From assembly GCF_000425425.1 (NCBI RefSeq), contig NZ_AUDK01000014.1, forward strand, positions 50,434-114,433: a stretch of DNA of 64,000 bases, written 5' to 3'. The DNA comes from Flavobacterium daejeonense DSM 17708 (lineage in GTDB: Bacteria; Bacteroidota; Bacteroidia; Flavobacteriales; Flavobacteriaceae). The stretch's first letter is position 1, and the number at the start of each line of letters is the position of its first letter. Both the position numbers and the translations under genes were made by a program. Positions 35,654 to 45,010 of this stretch are shown here, one piece after another. The notes beneath the pieces were generated by a model. It was given only the letters and a program-made list of their open reading frames with translations. It was not told the origin of the DNA and made no database searches.

Positions 35654-36352
35654 TTATTTGTGCTCAATAATTTCAGCGTTTAATTTATCAACATGCAGCA
35701 AACCAATTTTTTTATTGACAATTTTGATAATACCTTCTTTTTTCAGGCTCGAAAGAATTCGGGTAACCTGTTCGTCAGTCGTTCCGGCAAAATCGGCGAT
35801 TTCTTTTCGGGACAGGTTGATGTTGAGTAAACTATTAGTGTGACCGAATTTTTTAAGTAAATAAAGCAAAATATCAATGACTCTTTCGCGAACATTCATT
35901 TGAGCAATTTTTTTCACTCTGTTTTCGCTTTTGTTCAATTCTTCGGCATAAAAAAGCATCATGTCATAAGTGAACTCAGGAATCGATTTTAGAATTGAAT
36001 ACATGACATCGTTACTGAAATTACACAAAACAGTATCTTCAATTGCTGAAGCCGCAATCAGATAGCGATTACTGGTTCCAAATCCTCTAAAGCCAATGGT
36101 GTCTCCATCACTACAAAGACGAACAATTTGTTCTTTGCCGTAAATTCCTGTTTTAAGTACTTTAGCTTTACCTTTTTGAATAAAATATAAACCTTGAATA
36201 GGTGCTCCTTCAATCATGAATTGTTGCCCTTTTTTGCAGGTATAATTGGTTTTTTCCAACACAAAATCCTGCATTTTTTCCAGATGCAGATGCTTTTTGA
36301 TAAAGCAATTGGTGTTGATACAGTTCGTACATTCTGTGGTAATTCCTCTCAT
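35654..36352 (-). CDS. Crp/Fnr-family transcriptional regulator with Cys-rich N-terminus
   Basis: 232 residues. The N-terminus has CTNCINTNC plus later cysteines (YTCKKG, VRLCSDG), compatible with an Fe-S or redox sensor as in Fnr. A cyclic-nucleotide-type barrel follows, and the HTH is ISRKEIADFAG-like (LSRKEIADFAGTTDEQVTRI). Its promoter carries a palindrome nearly identical to those in front of the Moco and nitrate reductase genes, so it probably controls them and itself. Convergent with menE (1-bp gap). Confidence 0.85.
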   Translation of the reverse strand: MRGITTECTNCINTNCFIKKHLHLEKMQDFVLEKTNYTCKKGQQFMIEGAPIQGLYFIQKGKAKVLKTGIYGKEQIVRLCSDGDTIGFRGFGTSNRYLIAASAIEDTVLCNFSNDVMYSILKSIPEFTYDMMLFYAEELNKSENRVKKIAQMNVRERVIDILLYLLKKFGHTNSLLNINLSRKEIADFAGTTDEQVTRILSSLKKEGIIKIVNKKIGLLHVDKLNAEIIEHK

Positions 36353-36394
36353 TTGTTCTTGGTATTGATGAGTTGAACTCGGTTTTAACTAGAA

Positions 36395-36402
36395 CAAATG
36401 TA
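36395..36402 (-). promoter_or_regulatory. -7 element TACATTTG of the Crp/Fnr gene
   Basis: Minus-strand TACATTTG fits TAnnTTTG and lies 43 bp before the start codon. The expected -33 position coincides with the palindrome at 36411-36426. Confidence 0.5.
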
Positions 36403-36410
36403 ATTAAAAA

Positions 36411-36426
36411 TAAGTATTAATACGTA
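36411..36426. promoter_or_regulatory. Palindromic operator 1 (TAAGTATTAATACGTA)
   Basis: Hexamer arms TAAGTA and TACGTA around TTAA, extended by AAAAA/TTTTT on both sides into a near-perfect 26-bp palindrome. It covers the -33 region of the Crp/Fnr gene, which suggests negative autoregulation. Confidence 0.65.
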
Positions 36427-36551
36427 TTTTTAAAAGATTGAATTACTTAGTTTGAGTCACTTTTATGGATTTAGAAATTGCAGCACTGCTTTTTGACAGA
36501 TTCTTATTTTTTAGATTGAAATTATACTAAATTCGTACTCAAAATATTTTT

Positions 36552-37100
36552 TCATTCGGTTTCTTCATACATTTTTAACAAATGTGTTACCGTATTCCAG
36601 TTTCGTATTGTAGCAGTAAGATTGAGTTTTTTCTCGATGTATTTTTGGTCTAATCTTGTTTTTCCAGCCGAAACAGCATATTTAATAAAAATTCTGTTTT
36701 GGTCAATATGTACTTCATCCGGTTTTACGGCGCTCATTTTAAGGTCGTGAATGCGGTCTTTGTGTAATTTCATCGAAACGAAGGCAACATATAGTTTTTT
36801 GGTATCCACATTTTTTTCTTTCAAAAAAGGATTGTTTTGCTGGCAGGTTGTTAAATCGTCTTTGTTAATTACCACAATAGGCACATCATGACCAAAAGTT
36901 TTGAAAATTTCCTGTTTGATTTTAAAACCCACAGCAGCCGGATTTTCTTCTTCAGTAGTAACAAAAACATTTCCGGTTTGGATGTAGGTTTTCACATTAG
37001 TAAATCCCATGTTTTCGAGCATTTTTTGCAAAGCATCCATTTTCATCATGTTGTGTCCGGAAACGTTGATACCGCGAAGTAAAGCCAAATATGTAGTCAT
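36552..37100 (-). CDS. DUF1697-family protein
   Basis: 182 residues. The opening YLALLRGINVSGHNMMKMDA and TYIQTGNVFV are the DUF1697 signature. The family has a two-domain alpha-beta fold with no established activity. 11 bp from the HAD gene upstream, so likely co-transcribed. Confidence 0.85.
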   Translation of the reverse strand: MTTYLALLRGINVSGHNMMKMDALQKMLENMGFTNVKTYIQTGNVFVTTEEENPAAVGFKIKQEIFKTFGHDVPIVVINKDDLTTCQQNNPFLKEKNVDTKKLYVAFVSMKLHKDRIHDLKMSAVKPDEVHIDQNRIFIKYAVSAGKTRLDQKYIEKKLNLTATIRNWNTVTHLLKMYEETE

Positions 37101-37111
37101 TTTTAGGTGTT

Positions 37112-37747
37112 TTATTGTAAGAGTAATTCTAAGTTTTCCATATCGTCAAAAAGCGGAATATTCATTTGTTGTAAGGCATCTAAATTCGCATGATTCGTAA
37201 AGCCAAAAACAGTAAAACCGCCGCTTAGAGCCGCCTGAACTCCGGCGGGACTGTCTTCTATAATTACACAGTCTTTTACTTCAAATCCCATGGTTTTAGC
37301 AGCATGGAGATACAATTCAGGATTGGGTTTCCAGCTGTTAATGTCGTAAGCACTAAAGATATTTCCGTTAAATTTATCAATTAACTTTGTGGTGGTTAGA
37401 TTGAGTTTTATTTTATCGGCAGGACCATTGGAAGCTACGCCAATTGGAACTTTTATTTTAGCCAGAAATTCGTGAATTCCTTTTATAGGCTGCAGTTCGT
37501 TTTTAAAAGCTTCAAAAGTGCGTTCTCTGAACTCTTCTTCAAAAGTTTCCGGTAATTTTTTATTGGCGATTTCTGCAATATAATCAAAACAAAATTCGAG
37601 TGATTTTCCTAAAAAAAACTGATGTGCATAATTGAGGTCAATTTTGGCGCCATGTGCTTCTGCCATAGTAACCAAAGTACCAATAGAAATCGCTTCGCTA
37701 TCGACCAAAACGCCGTCGCAGTCAAAAATGATGCATTTGTATTTCAT
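37112..37747 (-). CDS. HAD-superfamily phosphatase (beta-phosphoglucomutase-like)
   Basis: 211 residues. HAD motif I is FDCDGVLVDSE (D9/D11), motif II is GVASNG, motif III SWKPNPELY and motif IV VIIEDSPAGVQAA. The cap-type matches the sugar-phosphatase group (YieH/YcjU-like). Substrate not identifiable. Middle gene of a three-gene run. Confidence 0.85.
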   Translation of the reverse strand: MKYKCIIFDCDGVLVDSEAISIGTLVTMAEAHGAKIDLNYAHQFFLGKSLEFCFDYIAEIANKKLPETFEEEFRERTFEAFKNELQPIKGIHEFLAKIKVPIGVASNGPADKIKLNLTTTKLIDKFNGNIFSAYDINSWKPNPELYLHAAKTMGFEVKDCVIIEDSPAGVQAALSGGFTVFGFTNHANLDALQQMNIPLFDDMENLELLLQ

Positions 37748-37763
37748 GGTTTTAGTCTGAATC

Positions 37764-38414
37764 TTAGTTTAAAAGCGCCATTAATTCCGAAGGATGACTG
37801 ATGATAGATTGCGCACCTTCGGCAAGCAATTCTTCTTTTGGACGGTAGCCCCAAAGTACGCCTACAGCGTGCATCTTGGCATTTTTGGCGGTTTGCATAT
37901 CAATTCCGGAATCGCCAACATACAGGAATTCTTCAGGAGAATAACCCAAGTCCTGACTGATTTCTACCGCTGCAATTGGATTTGGTTTTTTGGTCAATTC
38001 ACTTTTCAAACCCATCACAATTTCAAAATAATCAGGAAACAAAGTTTCTCCAATTTTTTTGGTCAATTCATCTGCTTTATTGGATAAAATAGCCAGTTTT
38101 ACATTTTTGGATTTTAATTCCTTTAAAAGTTCCGGAATTCCTTCGTAAGCATAAGTTTTGTTGGTGCAATTTTCGCGGTAGTTGCTCATCATCGCCTGAA
38201 AATAGTTTTCAATATTTTCTTCATTTCGATGGCTTTCCGGAAGTGCTTTGGTTACCAAAACACGAAGTCCGCTGCCAATAAAATTATTGACTACTTCGTA
38301 ACTGTGCGTAGGTAAATTGTTTTCTTGTAATACTTTATTAATAGAATCGGCGATGTCTTTTAAGGAATTGACTAAGGTTCCGTCTAAGTCAAATAGTACG
38401 GCTTTAAATTTCAT
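37764..38414 (-). CDS. HAD-superfamily phosphatase, phosphoglycolate phosphatase-like
   Basis: 216 residues. Motif I is FDLDGTLVNS (D9/D11), motif II LAILSNKADE, motif III TKKPNPIAA and motif IV YVGDSGIDMQTA. The Gph type usually clears 2-phosphoglycolate from DNA repair, but specificity is not certain. First gene of the HAD-HAD-DUF1697 unit. Confidence 0.85.
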   Translation of the reverse strand: MKFKAVLFDLDGTLVNSLKDIADSINKVLQENNLPTHSYEVVNNFIGSGLRVLVTKALPESHRNEENIENYFQAMMSNYRENCTNKTYAYEGIPELLKELKSKNVKLAILSNKADELTKKIGETLFPDYFEIVMGLKSELTKKPNPIAAVEISQDLGYSPEEFLYVGDSGIDMQTAKNAKMHAVGVLWGYRPKEELLAEGAQSIISHPSELMALLN

Positions 38415-38457
38415 TTTTGATTTTTAAATAAGAAGTTTGGAACAAAGATAAAAAATG

Positions 38458-38497
38458 AAAAATGGATAAAAGCAGATAATGCATTTTATCCATTTTT
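38458..38497. terminator. Intrinsic terminator behind the M28 peptidase gene
   Basis: 14-bp perfect stem AAAAATGGATAAAA / TTTTATCCATTTTT with a 12-nt loop, 22 bp past the peptidase stop. Confidence 0.8.
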
Positions 38498-38519
38498 ATT
38501 ATTTATAAAAATAAGTTGT

Positions 38520-39536
38520 TTACTTTTTATCCGCTACAATTCGGTTTTCTCGGTTGGCTAATTCCCAGGCAATCGCAAAAGCCAGTTGGGTTCTTTTGAC
38601 TAAAGCATTATATTCAATTTTATCGGGAGTGTCGGTTTTTCGGTGGTAATCGGCGTGAGTTCCGTTAAAAATAAAAACGGAAGGAATGCCTAAAGCCGCA
38701 AAATTATAATGATCGGAACGACGATAAAAATTATTAGGATCGTTCAACGCATTGTATTTGTAATCCAAGTCTAAATGAACATATTTGTCATTAACTGTTT
38801 TACAAATTTCATCCAATTCACTCGAAAGACGGTCGGCACCAATTAAATACACATAATTGCTGGAATTAGGATGGTAATCATCGCGGCGTCCTATCATGTC
38901 AATATTAATATCGGCAACGGTATTTTTTATGGGAAACAAAGGATTTTCGGTATAATAGCGAGAGCCGTGCAGACCGTGTTCTTCTCCGGTAACGTGAAGA
39001 ATTAAAACCGAACGTTTAGGACCGTGACCTTCTTTTTTAGCAATTTTGAATGCCTGAGCAATTTCGAGCAGGGCAACAGTTCCGGAGCCATCGTCATCGG
39101 CGCCATAAAAAATCGCATTGTTTTTAGTTCCCACATGATCGTAATGTGCCGAAATAACAATGATTTCCTCCGGTTTTTCCGAACCTTCAATAAATGCCCA
39201 AATGTTTTCCGAATCCGGCAGATTTTCATTTTTACGGCTATTTAAAAAAGCCGAAGGAATGTGCTGGTAATAGTTTTGAGCGCCTTTTGGAAAAGGAATT
39301 TTATCTTTTTGATATTGACTAATAAGATATTTTCCGGCTCTTTTTTGTCCCACCGAACCAGTTTCTCTTCCTTCCATAGAATCACTTGCTACGATATACA
39401 AATGTGTTTTGAGTTCGTCGGCAGTGATGGAATTAATAAATTTTGTGGGATTTAATGTGTTTTTTGCTGCAACATCTTTAGTCCCCTGACAGGATGCAAT
39501 ACCGCTGAAAACAAGGAGTAAAATTAATTTTTTCAT
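38520..39536 (-). CDS. M28-family zinc metallopeptidase, lipoprotein
   Basis: 338 residues with a lipobox (LLVFSGIASCQG). Zinc-site motifs: SAHYDHVG (His), GADDDGSGTVALLE (bridging Asp), TGEEHGLHGS (catalytic and ligand Glu), NIDMIGR (Asp) and a C-terminal His (HADYHRKTD). Likely a surface aminopeptidase. The ATG at 39536 is chosen because it begins the signal peptide. Confidence 0.87.
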   Translation of the reverse strand: MKKLILLLVFSGIASCQGTKDVAAKNTLNPTKFINSITADELKTHLYIVASDSMEGRETGSVGQKRAGKYLISQYQKDKIPFPKGAQNYYQHIPSAFLNSRKNENLPDSENIWAFIEGSEKPEEIIVISAHYDHVGTKNNAIFYGADDDGSGTVALLEIAQAFKIAKKEGHGPKRSVLILHVTGEEHGLHGSRYYTENPLFPIKNTVADINIDMIGRRDDYHPNSSNYVYLIGADRLSSELDEICKTVNDKYVHLDLDYKYNALNDPNNFYRRSDHYNFAALGIPSVFIFNGTHADYHRKTDTPDKIEYNALVKRTQLAFAIAWELANRENRIVADKK

Positions 39537-39697
39537 TCTGTAAATACTAGAAGTTAGATAAGGCATAAATACAAATATCTGAAAATTAATCTAATAAAAA
39601 ATTGATTTTTTGAAGCCGAAAAAAACTTCTATCGGAATTATACAAAAACTTTGAAAAACGGCAGGTTTATTTACTTTTTGAGTAACTTACTAAGGTT

Positions 39698-39727
39698 TTG
39701 AAAGGCAATAAAATATACGTAATTTTG
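39698..39727 (+). promoter_or_regulatory. Promoter of the rocD-arginase operon
   Basis: TTG at 39698-39700 and TAATTTTG at 39720-39727 with a 19-bp spacer match the Flavobacterium consensus. The start codon is 25 bp further. Confidence 0.6.
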
Positions 39728-39752
39728 TAATATTAGAATTAATATAAATATC

Positions 39753-41003
39753 ATGGAACAAATACAAGAAATGCTATCGTCAAAATCAGAAGCTTTAATC
39801 AATAAAGAAAATAATTATGGTGCACACAATTATCATCCGTTGCCGGTAGTTCTTGAAAAAGGAGAAGGTGTATTTGTTTGGGATGTGGACGGAAAAAAAT
39901 ATTATGATTTTTTATCGGCATATTCGGCTGTGAATCAAGGACATTGTCATCCTGAAATTGTGGGGGCAATGGTGCAACAGGCTCAAAAGTTGACTTTGAC
40001 TTCCCGTGCTTTTTACAACGATCAATTGGGTGTTTATGAAGAATATGTGACGAATTATTTTGGTTTTGATAAGGTTTTGCCAATGAATACTGGTGCGGAA
40101 GCCGTTGAAACCGCCTTGAAATTATGCCGAAAATGGGCGTATGAAGTAAAAGGAATTGCCGAAAATAAGGCGCAAATTATTGTTTGCGAAAATAATTTTC
40201 ACGGAAGAACGACTACGATTATTTCTTTTTCAAATGATGAAACGGCGCGAAAAAGTTTTGGGCCGTTTACCGATGGATTTATCAAAATTGAATATGACAA
40301 TATCGAAGCTTTGGAAAAAGTATTGGAATCGTCTAAAAATATCGCCGGATTTTTAGTAGAACCTATTCAGGGAGAAGCAGGAGTTTATGTGCCGAGCGAA
40401 GGTTATTTGGCGAAAGCCAAAGCTTTATGTGAAAAACATAATGTTTTATTTATTGCTGATGAGGTGCAAACGGGAATTGCCCGTACCGGAAAATTATTGG
40501 CGGTGCATCATGAAAATGTGCAGCCGGATATATTAATTTTAGGGAAAGCACTTTCGGGCGGCGTGTATCCGGTTTCGGCGGTTTTAGCTAATAATCCTAT
40601 TATGGATGTTATTAAACCAGGACAACATGGTTCTACTTTTGGTGGAAATCCGGTAGCGGCTGCTGTTGCTGTGGCTGCTTTAGAAGTGATTAAAAATGAA
40701 CAATTAGCTGAAAACGCAGAACGGTTAGGGGTAATTTTACGAAAAGGATTAAACGAAATTGCAGCCCGAAATCCTTTAGTAGCAATAGTAAGAGGAAAAG
40801 GATTGTTGAATGCCATTGTGATTGATTGTGACGAAGAATCAGATTTAGCATGGGAAATTTGTCTAAAATTCAGAGATTACGGTTTATTGGCTAAGCCTAC
40901 TCATGGAAACAAAATCCGTTTAGCGCCGCCATTAGTAATCACCGAAGAGCAAATTAAAGATTGTCTTTCTATTATTGAAAAAGCACTAAACGATTTTAAA
41001 TAA
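39753..41003 (+). CDS. rocD: Ornithine-oxo-acid transaminase
   Basis: 416-residue class III PLP aminotransferase making glutamate semialdehyde from ornithine. Motifs: [40 protein letters not shown], and the PLP Lys in [13 protein letters not shown]. The sequence closely follows the OAT pattern. Arginase is 5 bp downstream, so the pair forms an arginine-to-glutamate route. Confidence 0.94.
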   Translation: MEQIQEMLSSKSEALINKENNYGAHNYHPLPVVLEKGEGVFVWDVDGKKYYDFLSAYSAVNQGHCHPEIVGAMVQQAQKLTLTSRAFYNDQLGVYEEYVTNYFGFDKVLPMNTGAEAVETALKLCRKWAYEVKGIAENKAQIIVCENNFHGRTTTIISFSNDETARKSFGPFTDGFIKIEYDNIEALEKVLESSKNIAGFLVEPIQGEAGVYVPSEGYLAKAKALCEKHNVLFIADEVQTGIARTGKLLAVHHENVQPDILILGKALSGGVYPVSAVLANNPIMDVIKPGQHGSTFGGNPVAAAVAVAALEVIKNEQLAENAERLGVILRKGLNEIAARNPLVAIVRGKGLLNAIVIDCDEESDLAWEICLKFRDYGLLAKPTHGNKIRLAPPLVITEEQIKDCLSIIEKALNDFK

Positions 41004-41008
41004 TTTTT

Positions 41009-41971
41009 ATGGAACGTCTTATTAAATTGATTAAAAACCGCTCTGATATAGGAGGTAGCGCACGTGGCTCTGATTTAGGCATTGATGCCTTGGAAATTGC
41101 TGCGATTAATAGAGGAAGTGATTATTTTAATCAATATACTTTTGAAGATGTCAAAACCCATAACGAGACCATTTATGACAAGACTCAAAATACATTTGCT
41201 AAGAGAATTGAATTTGTTTTGGAGCAATGTACGAGGGTTTCTTATGCTGTAAAACGTAATTTAGAAGCACATTTTTTTCCTATTGTTTTATCAGGTGATC
41301 ATTCATCAGCATTAGGAACTATAAGCGGAATCAAAACAGAGTATCCTGATAAAACTTTAGGCGTAATCTGGATTGATGCCCATGCCGATTTGCATTCTCC
41401 TTATACATCTCCTTCCGGAAATATTCACGGAATGCCATTGGCGGCGGCTTTGGGATTTGATAATCGCAAATGTCAGATTAATGAGGTTATTCAGGAAACA
41501 CAGCAACATTGGGAAGAACTTAAAAATATCGGGATTGAAGGCGCTAAATTAACTCCGGAACATTTGATTTATTTTGGAGTTCGCGATACTGAGGAAGCAG
41601 AAGATATTCAAATTGCCGAGTTAGGTATTAAGAATTTCAAAGTGGAGGAAGTGCGTTATAAAGGTTTGGAGAATTGTGTAGAAAGAGCCCTGGCACAGTT
41701 AATTCATTGTGATATGATTTATGTGTCTTTTGATGTGGATTCTATGGATTGTGATTTGATTTCTAACGGTACCGGAACGCCGGTTTCCAAAGGTTTTGAT
41801 CAATATGAAATTATAGCCATTATCAATCAGATTATTGCTTCTCGAAAAGTAGTTTGTGTCGAAGTTTGCGAAATCAATCCGCTTTTAGATACCAAAGGAA
41901 ATAAAATGGCTGAGGCAGCTTTTGAGGTTTTGGAACAAATTACCTCTTCATTAATTCTGCCTTTCGAATGA
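41009..41971 (+). CDS. Arginase family protein
   Basis: 320 residues. Binuclear manganese motifs: GDHSSALG, WIDAHADLHSP and VSFDVDSMDCD, with a conserved VEVCEINP near the end. It supplies ornithine to the adjacent transaminase. Agmatinase is the alternative, but the context favours arginase. Confidence 0.9.
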   Translation: MERLIKLIKNRSDIGGSARGSDLGIDALEIAAINRGSDYFNQYTFEDVKTHNETIYDKTQNTFAKRIEFVLEQCTRVSYAVKRNLEAHFFPIVLSGDHSSALGTISGIKTEYPDKTLGVIWIDAHADLHSPYTSPSGNIHGMPLAAALGFDNRKCQINEVIQETQQHWEELKNIGIEGAKLTPEHLIYFGVRDTEEAEDIQIAELGIKNFKVEEVRYKGLENCVERALAQLIHCDMIYVSFDVDSMDCDLISNGTGTPVSKGFDQYEIIAIINQIIASRKVVCVEVCEINPLLDTKGNKMAEAAFEVLEQITSSLILPFE

Positions 41972-42144
41972 TTTTTTGCCTCAATTGTTAGAATTTTATA
42001 ACAATTCTGCTAAGTTTGGATTGTAGATTTAACATTAAAACGAATTAAAGATTATTTTTTTCGCAATTTATAGCAAATTAATTTCCAATGTTGTATTTCG
42101 CCGCTTTAGAAACTCTTTTTTTAGTGGTACTAAATAAAATTACG

Positions 42145-42152
42145 TATATTTG
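42145..42152 (+). promoter_or_regulatory. -7 element TATATTTG of the Moco operon
   Basis: Fits TAnnTTTG and lies 39 bp before moeA. No clear TTG is at -33, which would fit a promoter needing an activator. A half-site TACGTA overlaps its left edge. Confidence 0.5.
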
Positions 42153-42153
42153 C

Positions 42154-42169
42154 TAAGTATTAGTACTTA
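42154..42169. promoter_or_regulatory. Palindromic operator 2 (TAAGTATTAGTACTTA) of the Moco operon
   Basis: Arms TAAGTA and TACTTA around TTAG, flanked by C/G to make an 18-bp near-perfect palindrome. It lies just downstream of the -7 box, over the expected mRNA start. Confidence 0.65.
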
Positions 42170-42190
42170 GTTTTTAAAATTTTAAGTTTT

Positions 42191-43363
42191 ATGATTCAGG
42201 TAGCCGATGCTTTAAAGATAATAGCTGAGAATAGTTGCAAAATGCCAATTTCAAAAATCAAAGTGAGTAAATCACTGGGATTTGTTTTGGCAGAAGCTGT
42301 TTATTCTCCTATAAATATGCCTCCTTTCCGTCAGTCGGCGATGGATGGATATGCTTTTACGCATAGCGGTTTGAATCAGTTTGAAGTGGTAAAAATGGCT
42401 CAGGCGGGAGATTTTTTAGATGAAAAAATTGAAGAAAATCAAGCGGTTCGCATTTTTACCGGTGCTTTTGTTCCTGATGATGTAGATACGGTGGTGATGC
42501 AGGAGCATACAAGAATTACCGATAATTTGTTGCAAATAGACAAAATGCCGGTCGCTTACGCAAATGTGAGAGCGAAGGGAGAGCAAATTAAAAAAGGCGA
42601 ATTGGTTTTGGATGTCCATACTGTAATTACAGCTGCGGCTATCGGTTATTTGAGCAGTTTGGGAATAACCAAAATTAAGGTTTACGAAAAACCAAAAGTA
42701 GCTATTTTGGTTACCGGAAACGAATTGGTTTCAGCGGGAAAAAAATTACCAAAAGGAAAAATTTACGAAAGTAACTCAGTGATGCTGGAAGCTGCTTTGA
42801 AAGCCATCGGCATTAAGAAAACGACGGTATTTAAAGTAAAAGACAGTTTGAAAAAAACTAAAATAGTTATCGAGAGTTGTTTAGAAAATTATGATGTATT
42901 GTTGGTTTCCGGCGGAATTTCGGTAGGAGATTATGATTATGTGAGAGAGGCTTTGTTGAAAAATGGCGTAACGGAGTTGTTTTATAAAATCAATCAAAAA
43001 CCCGGAAAACCTTTGTTTTTTGGTCGAAAAGAAAACAAAATCGTTTTTGCTTTACCGGGAAATCCGGCTTCGTCGTTGACATGTTTTTATGTGTATGCTT
43101 TGCCTGCATTGAAAAAAATGATGGGATTTGAAGCGATACATTTGCAGGAAATTAAACGAAAAATTAATACCGATTTTAATAATACATCAGGGAAAACCTT
43201 ATTTTTAAAAGCCTTGTGTGATGAGGAAAAAGTAACGGTTCTGGAGAGTCAGAGTTCGGCGATGCTGAATACTTTTTCGATTGCAAATGGTTTAATTGTC
43301 ATACCACATGATATTGCTCATGTTAAGGCGAATGAGAAAGTGGTAGTTTTGCCTTTTAATTAA
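42191..43363 (+). CDS. moeA: Molybdopterin molybdotransferase
   Basis: 390 residues; inserts molybdate into adenylated molybdopterin. MoeA signatures are MPPFRQSAMDGYAF, FTGAFVPDDVDTVVMQE, LVTGNELV, VSGGISVGDYDYV and FALPGNPASSL. First gene of an eight-gene cofactor operon; mobA follows 7 bp later. Confidence 0.94.
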   Translation: MIQVADALKIIAENSCKMPISKIKVSKSLGFVLAEAVYSPINMPPFRQSAMDGYAFTHSGLNQFEVVKMAQAGDFLDEKIEENQAVRIFTGAFVPDDVDTVVMQEHTRITDNLLQIDKMPVAYANVRAKGEQIKKGELVLDVHTVITAAAIGYLSSLGITKIKVYEKPKVAILVTGNELVSAGKKLPKGKIYESNSVMLEAALKAIGIKKTTVFKVKDSLKKTKIVIESCLENYDVLLVSGGISVGDYDYVREALLKNGVTELFYKINQKPGKPLFFGRKENKIVFALPGNPASSLTCFYVYALPALKKMMGFEAIHLQEIKRKINTDFNNTSGKTLFLKALCDEEKVTVLESQSSAMLNTFSIANGLIVIPHDIAHVKANEKVVVLPFN

Positions 43364-43370
43364 AAAAAAA

Positions 43371-43940
43371 ATGAAAAAAGTAACCATCTCAATTTTATGC
43401 GGAGGCAAAAGCAGCCGAATGCAGTCGGAAAAAGGATTGGTGTTTTTTCAGGGAAAGCCATTTATAGAGCATATTATTGCAGCGGCTTTGCCTATTAGTA
43501 AGGAAATACAATTAGTGACCAATACATCGGCTTACGATTATTTGTCCTATTCGAAAATAAAAGATATTGAATTAGATAAGGGACCTGTTGGCGGAATTTA
43601 TTCAGCTTTGGTTCATTCGGAATCTCAAATGAATTTGATATTAAGTTGCGATATTCCGTTGATTTCAACGGAAATTTTGCAGGAATTGATAGCAAAACAT
43701 CAGGCAGAATTTGAAGTTTCTGTTTTTTCAGATACTAATAAAATTCACCCTTTGATAGGAATTTATTCGAAGAAAATAATTCCGGTTTTGCAAAAGGCAA
43801 TTGAAGATAATGATTTAAAAATGATGCGTTTGCTGGAAAAAGTAAAACATCAGCTAATAGAAGTGACAGATGAGAGAAGCGGACAATTTAGAAATGTAAA
43901 TTCTCCTGCCGAATTAAAGGAATTGAACATCCAAAATTGA
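43371..43940 (+). CDS. mobA: Molybdenum cofactor guanylyltransferase
   Basis: 189 residues; attaches GMP to Moco to make the guanine-dinucleotide form used by DMSO-reductase-type enzymes such as NasA. Nucleotidyltransferase motif LCGGKSSRMQSEKG, then DKGPVGGIYSAL and ILSCDIPLIS. Its stop overlaps the region of the following start. Confidence 0.92.
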   Translation: MKKVTISILCGGKSSRMQSEKGLVFFQGKPFIEHIIAAALPISKEIQLVTNTSAYDYLSYSKIKDIELDKGPVGGIYSALVHSESQMNLILSCDIPLISTEILQELIAKHQAEFEVSVFSDTNKIHPLIGIYSKKIIPVLQKAIEDNDLKMMRLLEKVKHQLIEVTDERSGQFRNVNSPAELKELNIQN

Positions 43941-43945
43941 AGATT

Positions 43946-44746
43946 ATGAAAAAGGCAAACACAGCAAGATTGACTATAGTAGGAGCGGGGCCTGGTGATG
44001 CAGAGTTAATTACCATTAAAGCCATTAAAGCGCTGGGCGATGCAGATGTAGTGCTTTATGATGCACTGGTGAATGAGGATTTATTGCAATATGCGGCTGC
44101 AGGAGCAGAAATTGTTTTTGTAGGGAAACGTTTTGGTTGTCATGCTTATACTCAGGATCAAATTAATGAATTAATTGTGGTTATGGCTCAGAAGTACGGT
44201 CACGTAGTTCGATTGAAAGGAGGCGATCCATTTGTTTTTGGTAGAGGAAGTGAAGAAATTGAATTTGCTCAAAATCACGGTTTGTTAACCGCAATTGTAC
44301 CGGGAATATCTTCAGCTTTAGGAGTTCCGGCTTCTAATGGAATTAGTTTAACGCAAAGAGGAATTTCAGAAAGTTTTTGGGTTATTACCGGAACCACTTC
44401 GGCTCACAAATTATCGACAGATGTGAGTTTGGCGGCGCAATCTTCGGCTACGGTTGTAATTTTAATGGGGATGCATAAACTGGACGAAATTGTAGCCATT
44501 TATCAAAATAACCGAACTGATGATTTGCCGGTTGCTATTATTCAAAACGGAACTAAAGACACTCAGAAAAAAGTGATTGGTAAAGTTAGCAGCATTAGTA
44601 AATTGGTTGCCGAGCACCAATTGTCTTCTCCGGCAATTATCGTGATAGGCGAGGTAGTGAATCACACTTCTGAATTATCCGTTTTTACTAAAGCGGCTTA
44701 TAGTGATGACGAGTTTATTTTTCAAAATCTAAATGTAACCGAATAA
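43946..44746 (+). CDS. cobA: Uroporphyrinogen-III C-methyltransferase
   Basis: 266-residue SAM-dependent methyltransferase making precorrin-2 for siroheme. Motifs: VGAGPGDAELIT, YDALVN, VRLKGGDPFVFGRG, GISSALGVPASNGI, plus ILMGMHKL. Its place inside a Moco operon points to siroheme for assimilatory nitrite or sulphite reduction. The ATG at 43946 is used, not an in-frame TTG at 43937. Stop and moaD start overlap (TAATG). Confidence 0.92.
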   Translation: MKKANTARLTIVGAGPGDAELITIKAIKALGDADVVLYDALVNEDLLQYAAAGAEIVFVGKRFGCHAYTQDQINELIVVMAQKYGHVVRLKGGDPFVFGRGSEEIEFAQNHGLLTAIVPGISSALGVPASNGISLTQRGISESFWVITGTTSAHKLSTDVSLAAQSSATVVILMGMHKLDEIVAIYQNNRTDDLPVAIIQNGTKDTQKKVIGKVSSISKLVAEHQLSSPAIIVIGEVVNHTSELSVFTKAAYSDDEFIFQNLNVTE

Positions 44747-44982
44747 TGCTAAGTGTAAAATATTTTGGCGCTGTAGCCGAAAAAACAAAGATTCAAGGAG
44801 AGAATATTCCTTTTTCTAATTTATCTTTACAGGAATTAGTAGATGAATTAGAACAAAAATATGATTTGGCTTCGCTTTCTTATAGCGTTGCGGTTAATCA
44901 AAAAATAGTGCAAGATGCAAATAGTTATATGTTAATAAGCAATGATGTTGTTGCTTTGTTACCTCCATTTGCCGGAGGTTAA
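44746..44982 (+). CDS. moaD: Molybdopterin synthase sulphur-carrier subunit
   Basis: 78-residue ubiquitin-like protein ending in the required Gly-Gly (LLPPFAGG), whose thiocarboxylate gives sulphur to cPMP. Coupled to cobA through a 1-bp overlap. It works with MoaE (46151) and is activated by the MoeB-like protein next to it. Confidence 0.92.
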   Translation: MLSVKYFGAVAEKTKIQGENIPFSNLSLQELVDELEQKYDLASLSYSVAVNQKIVQDANSYMLISNDVVALLPPFAGG

Positions 44983-45010
44983 AAAACATACTATTTCTTA
45001 ATTGGTAGAA

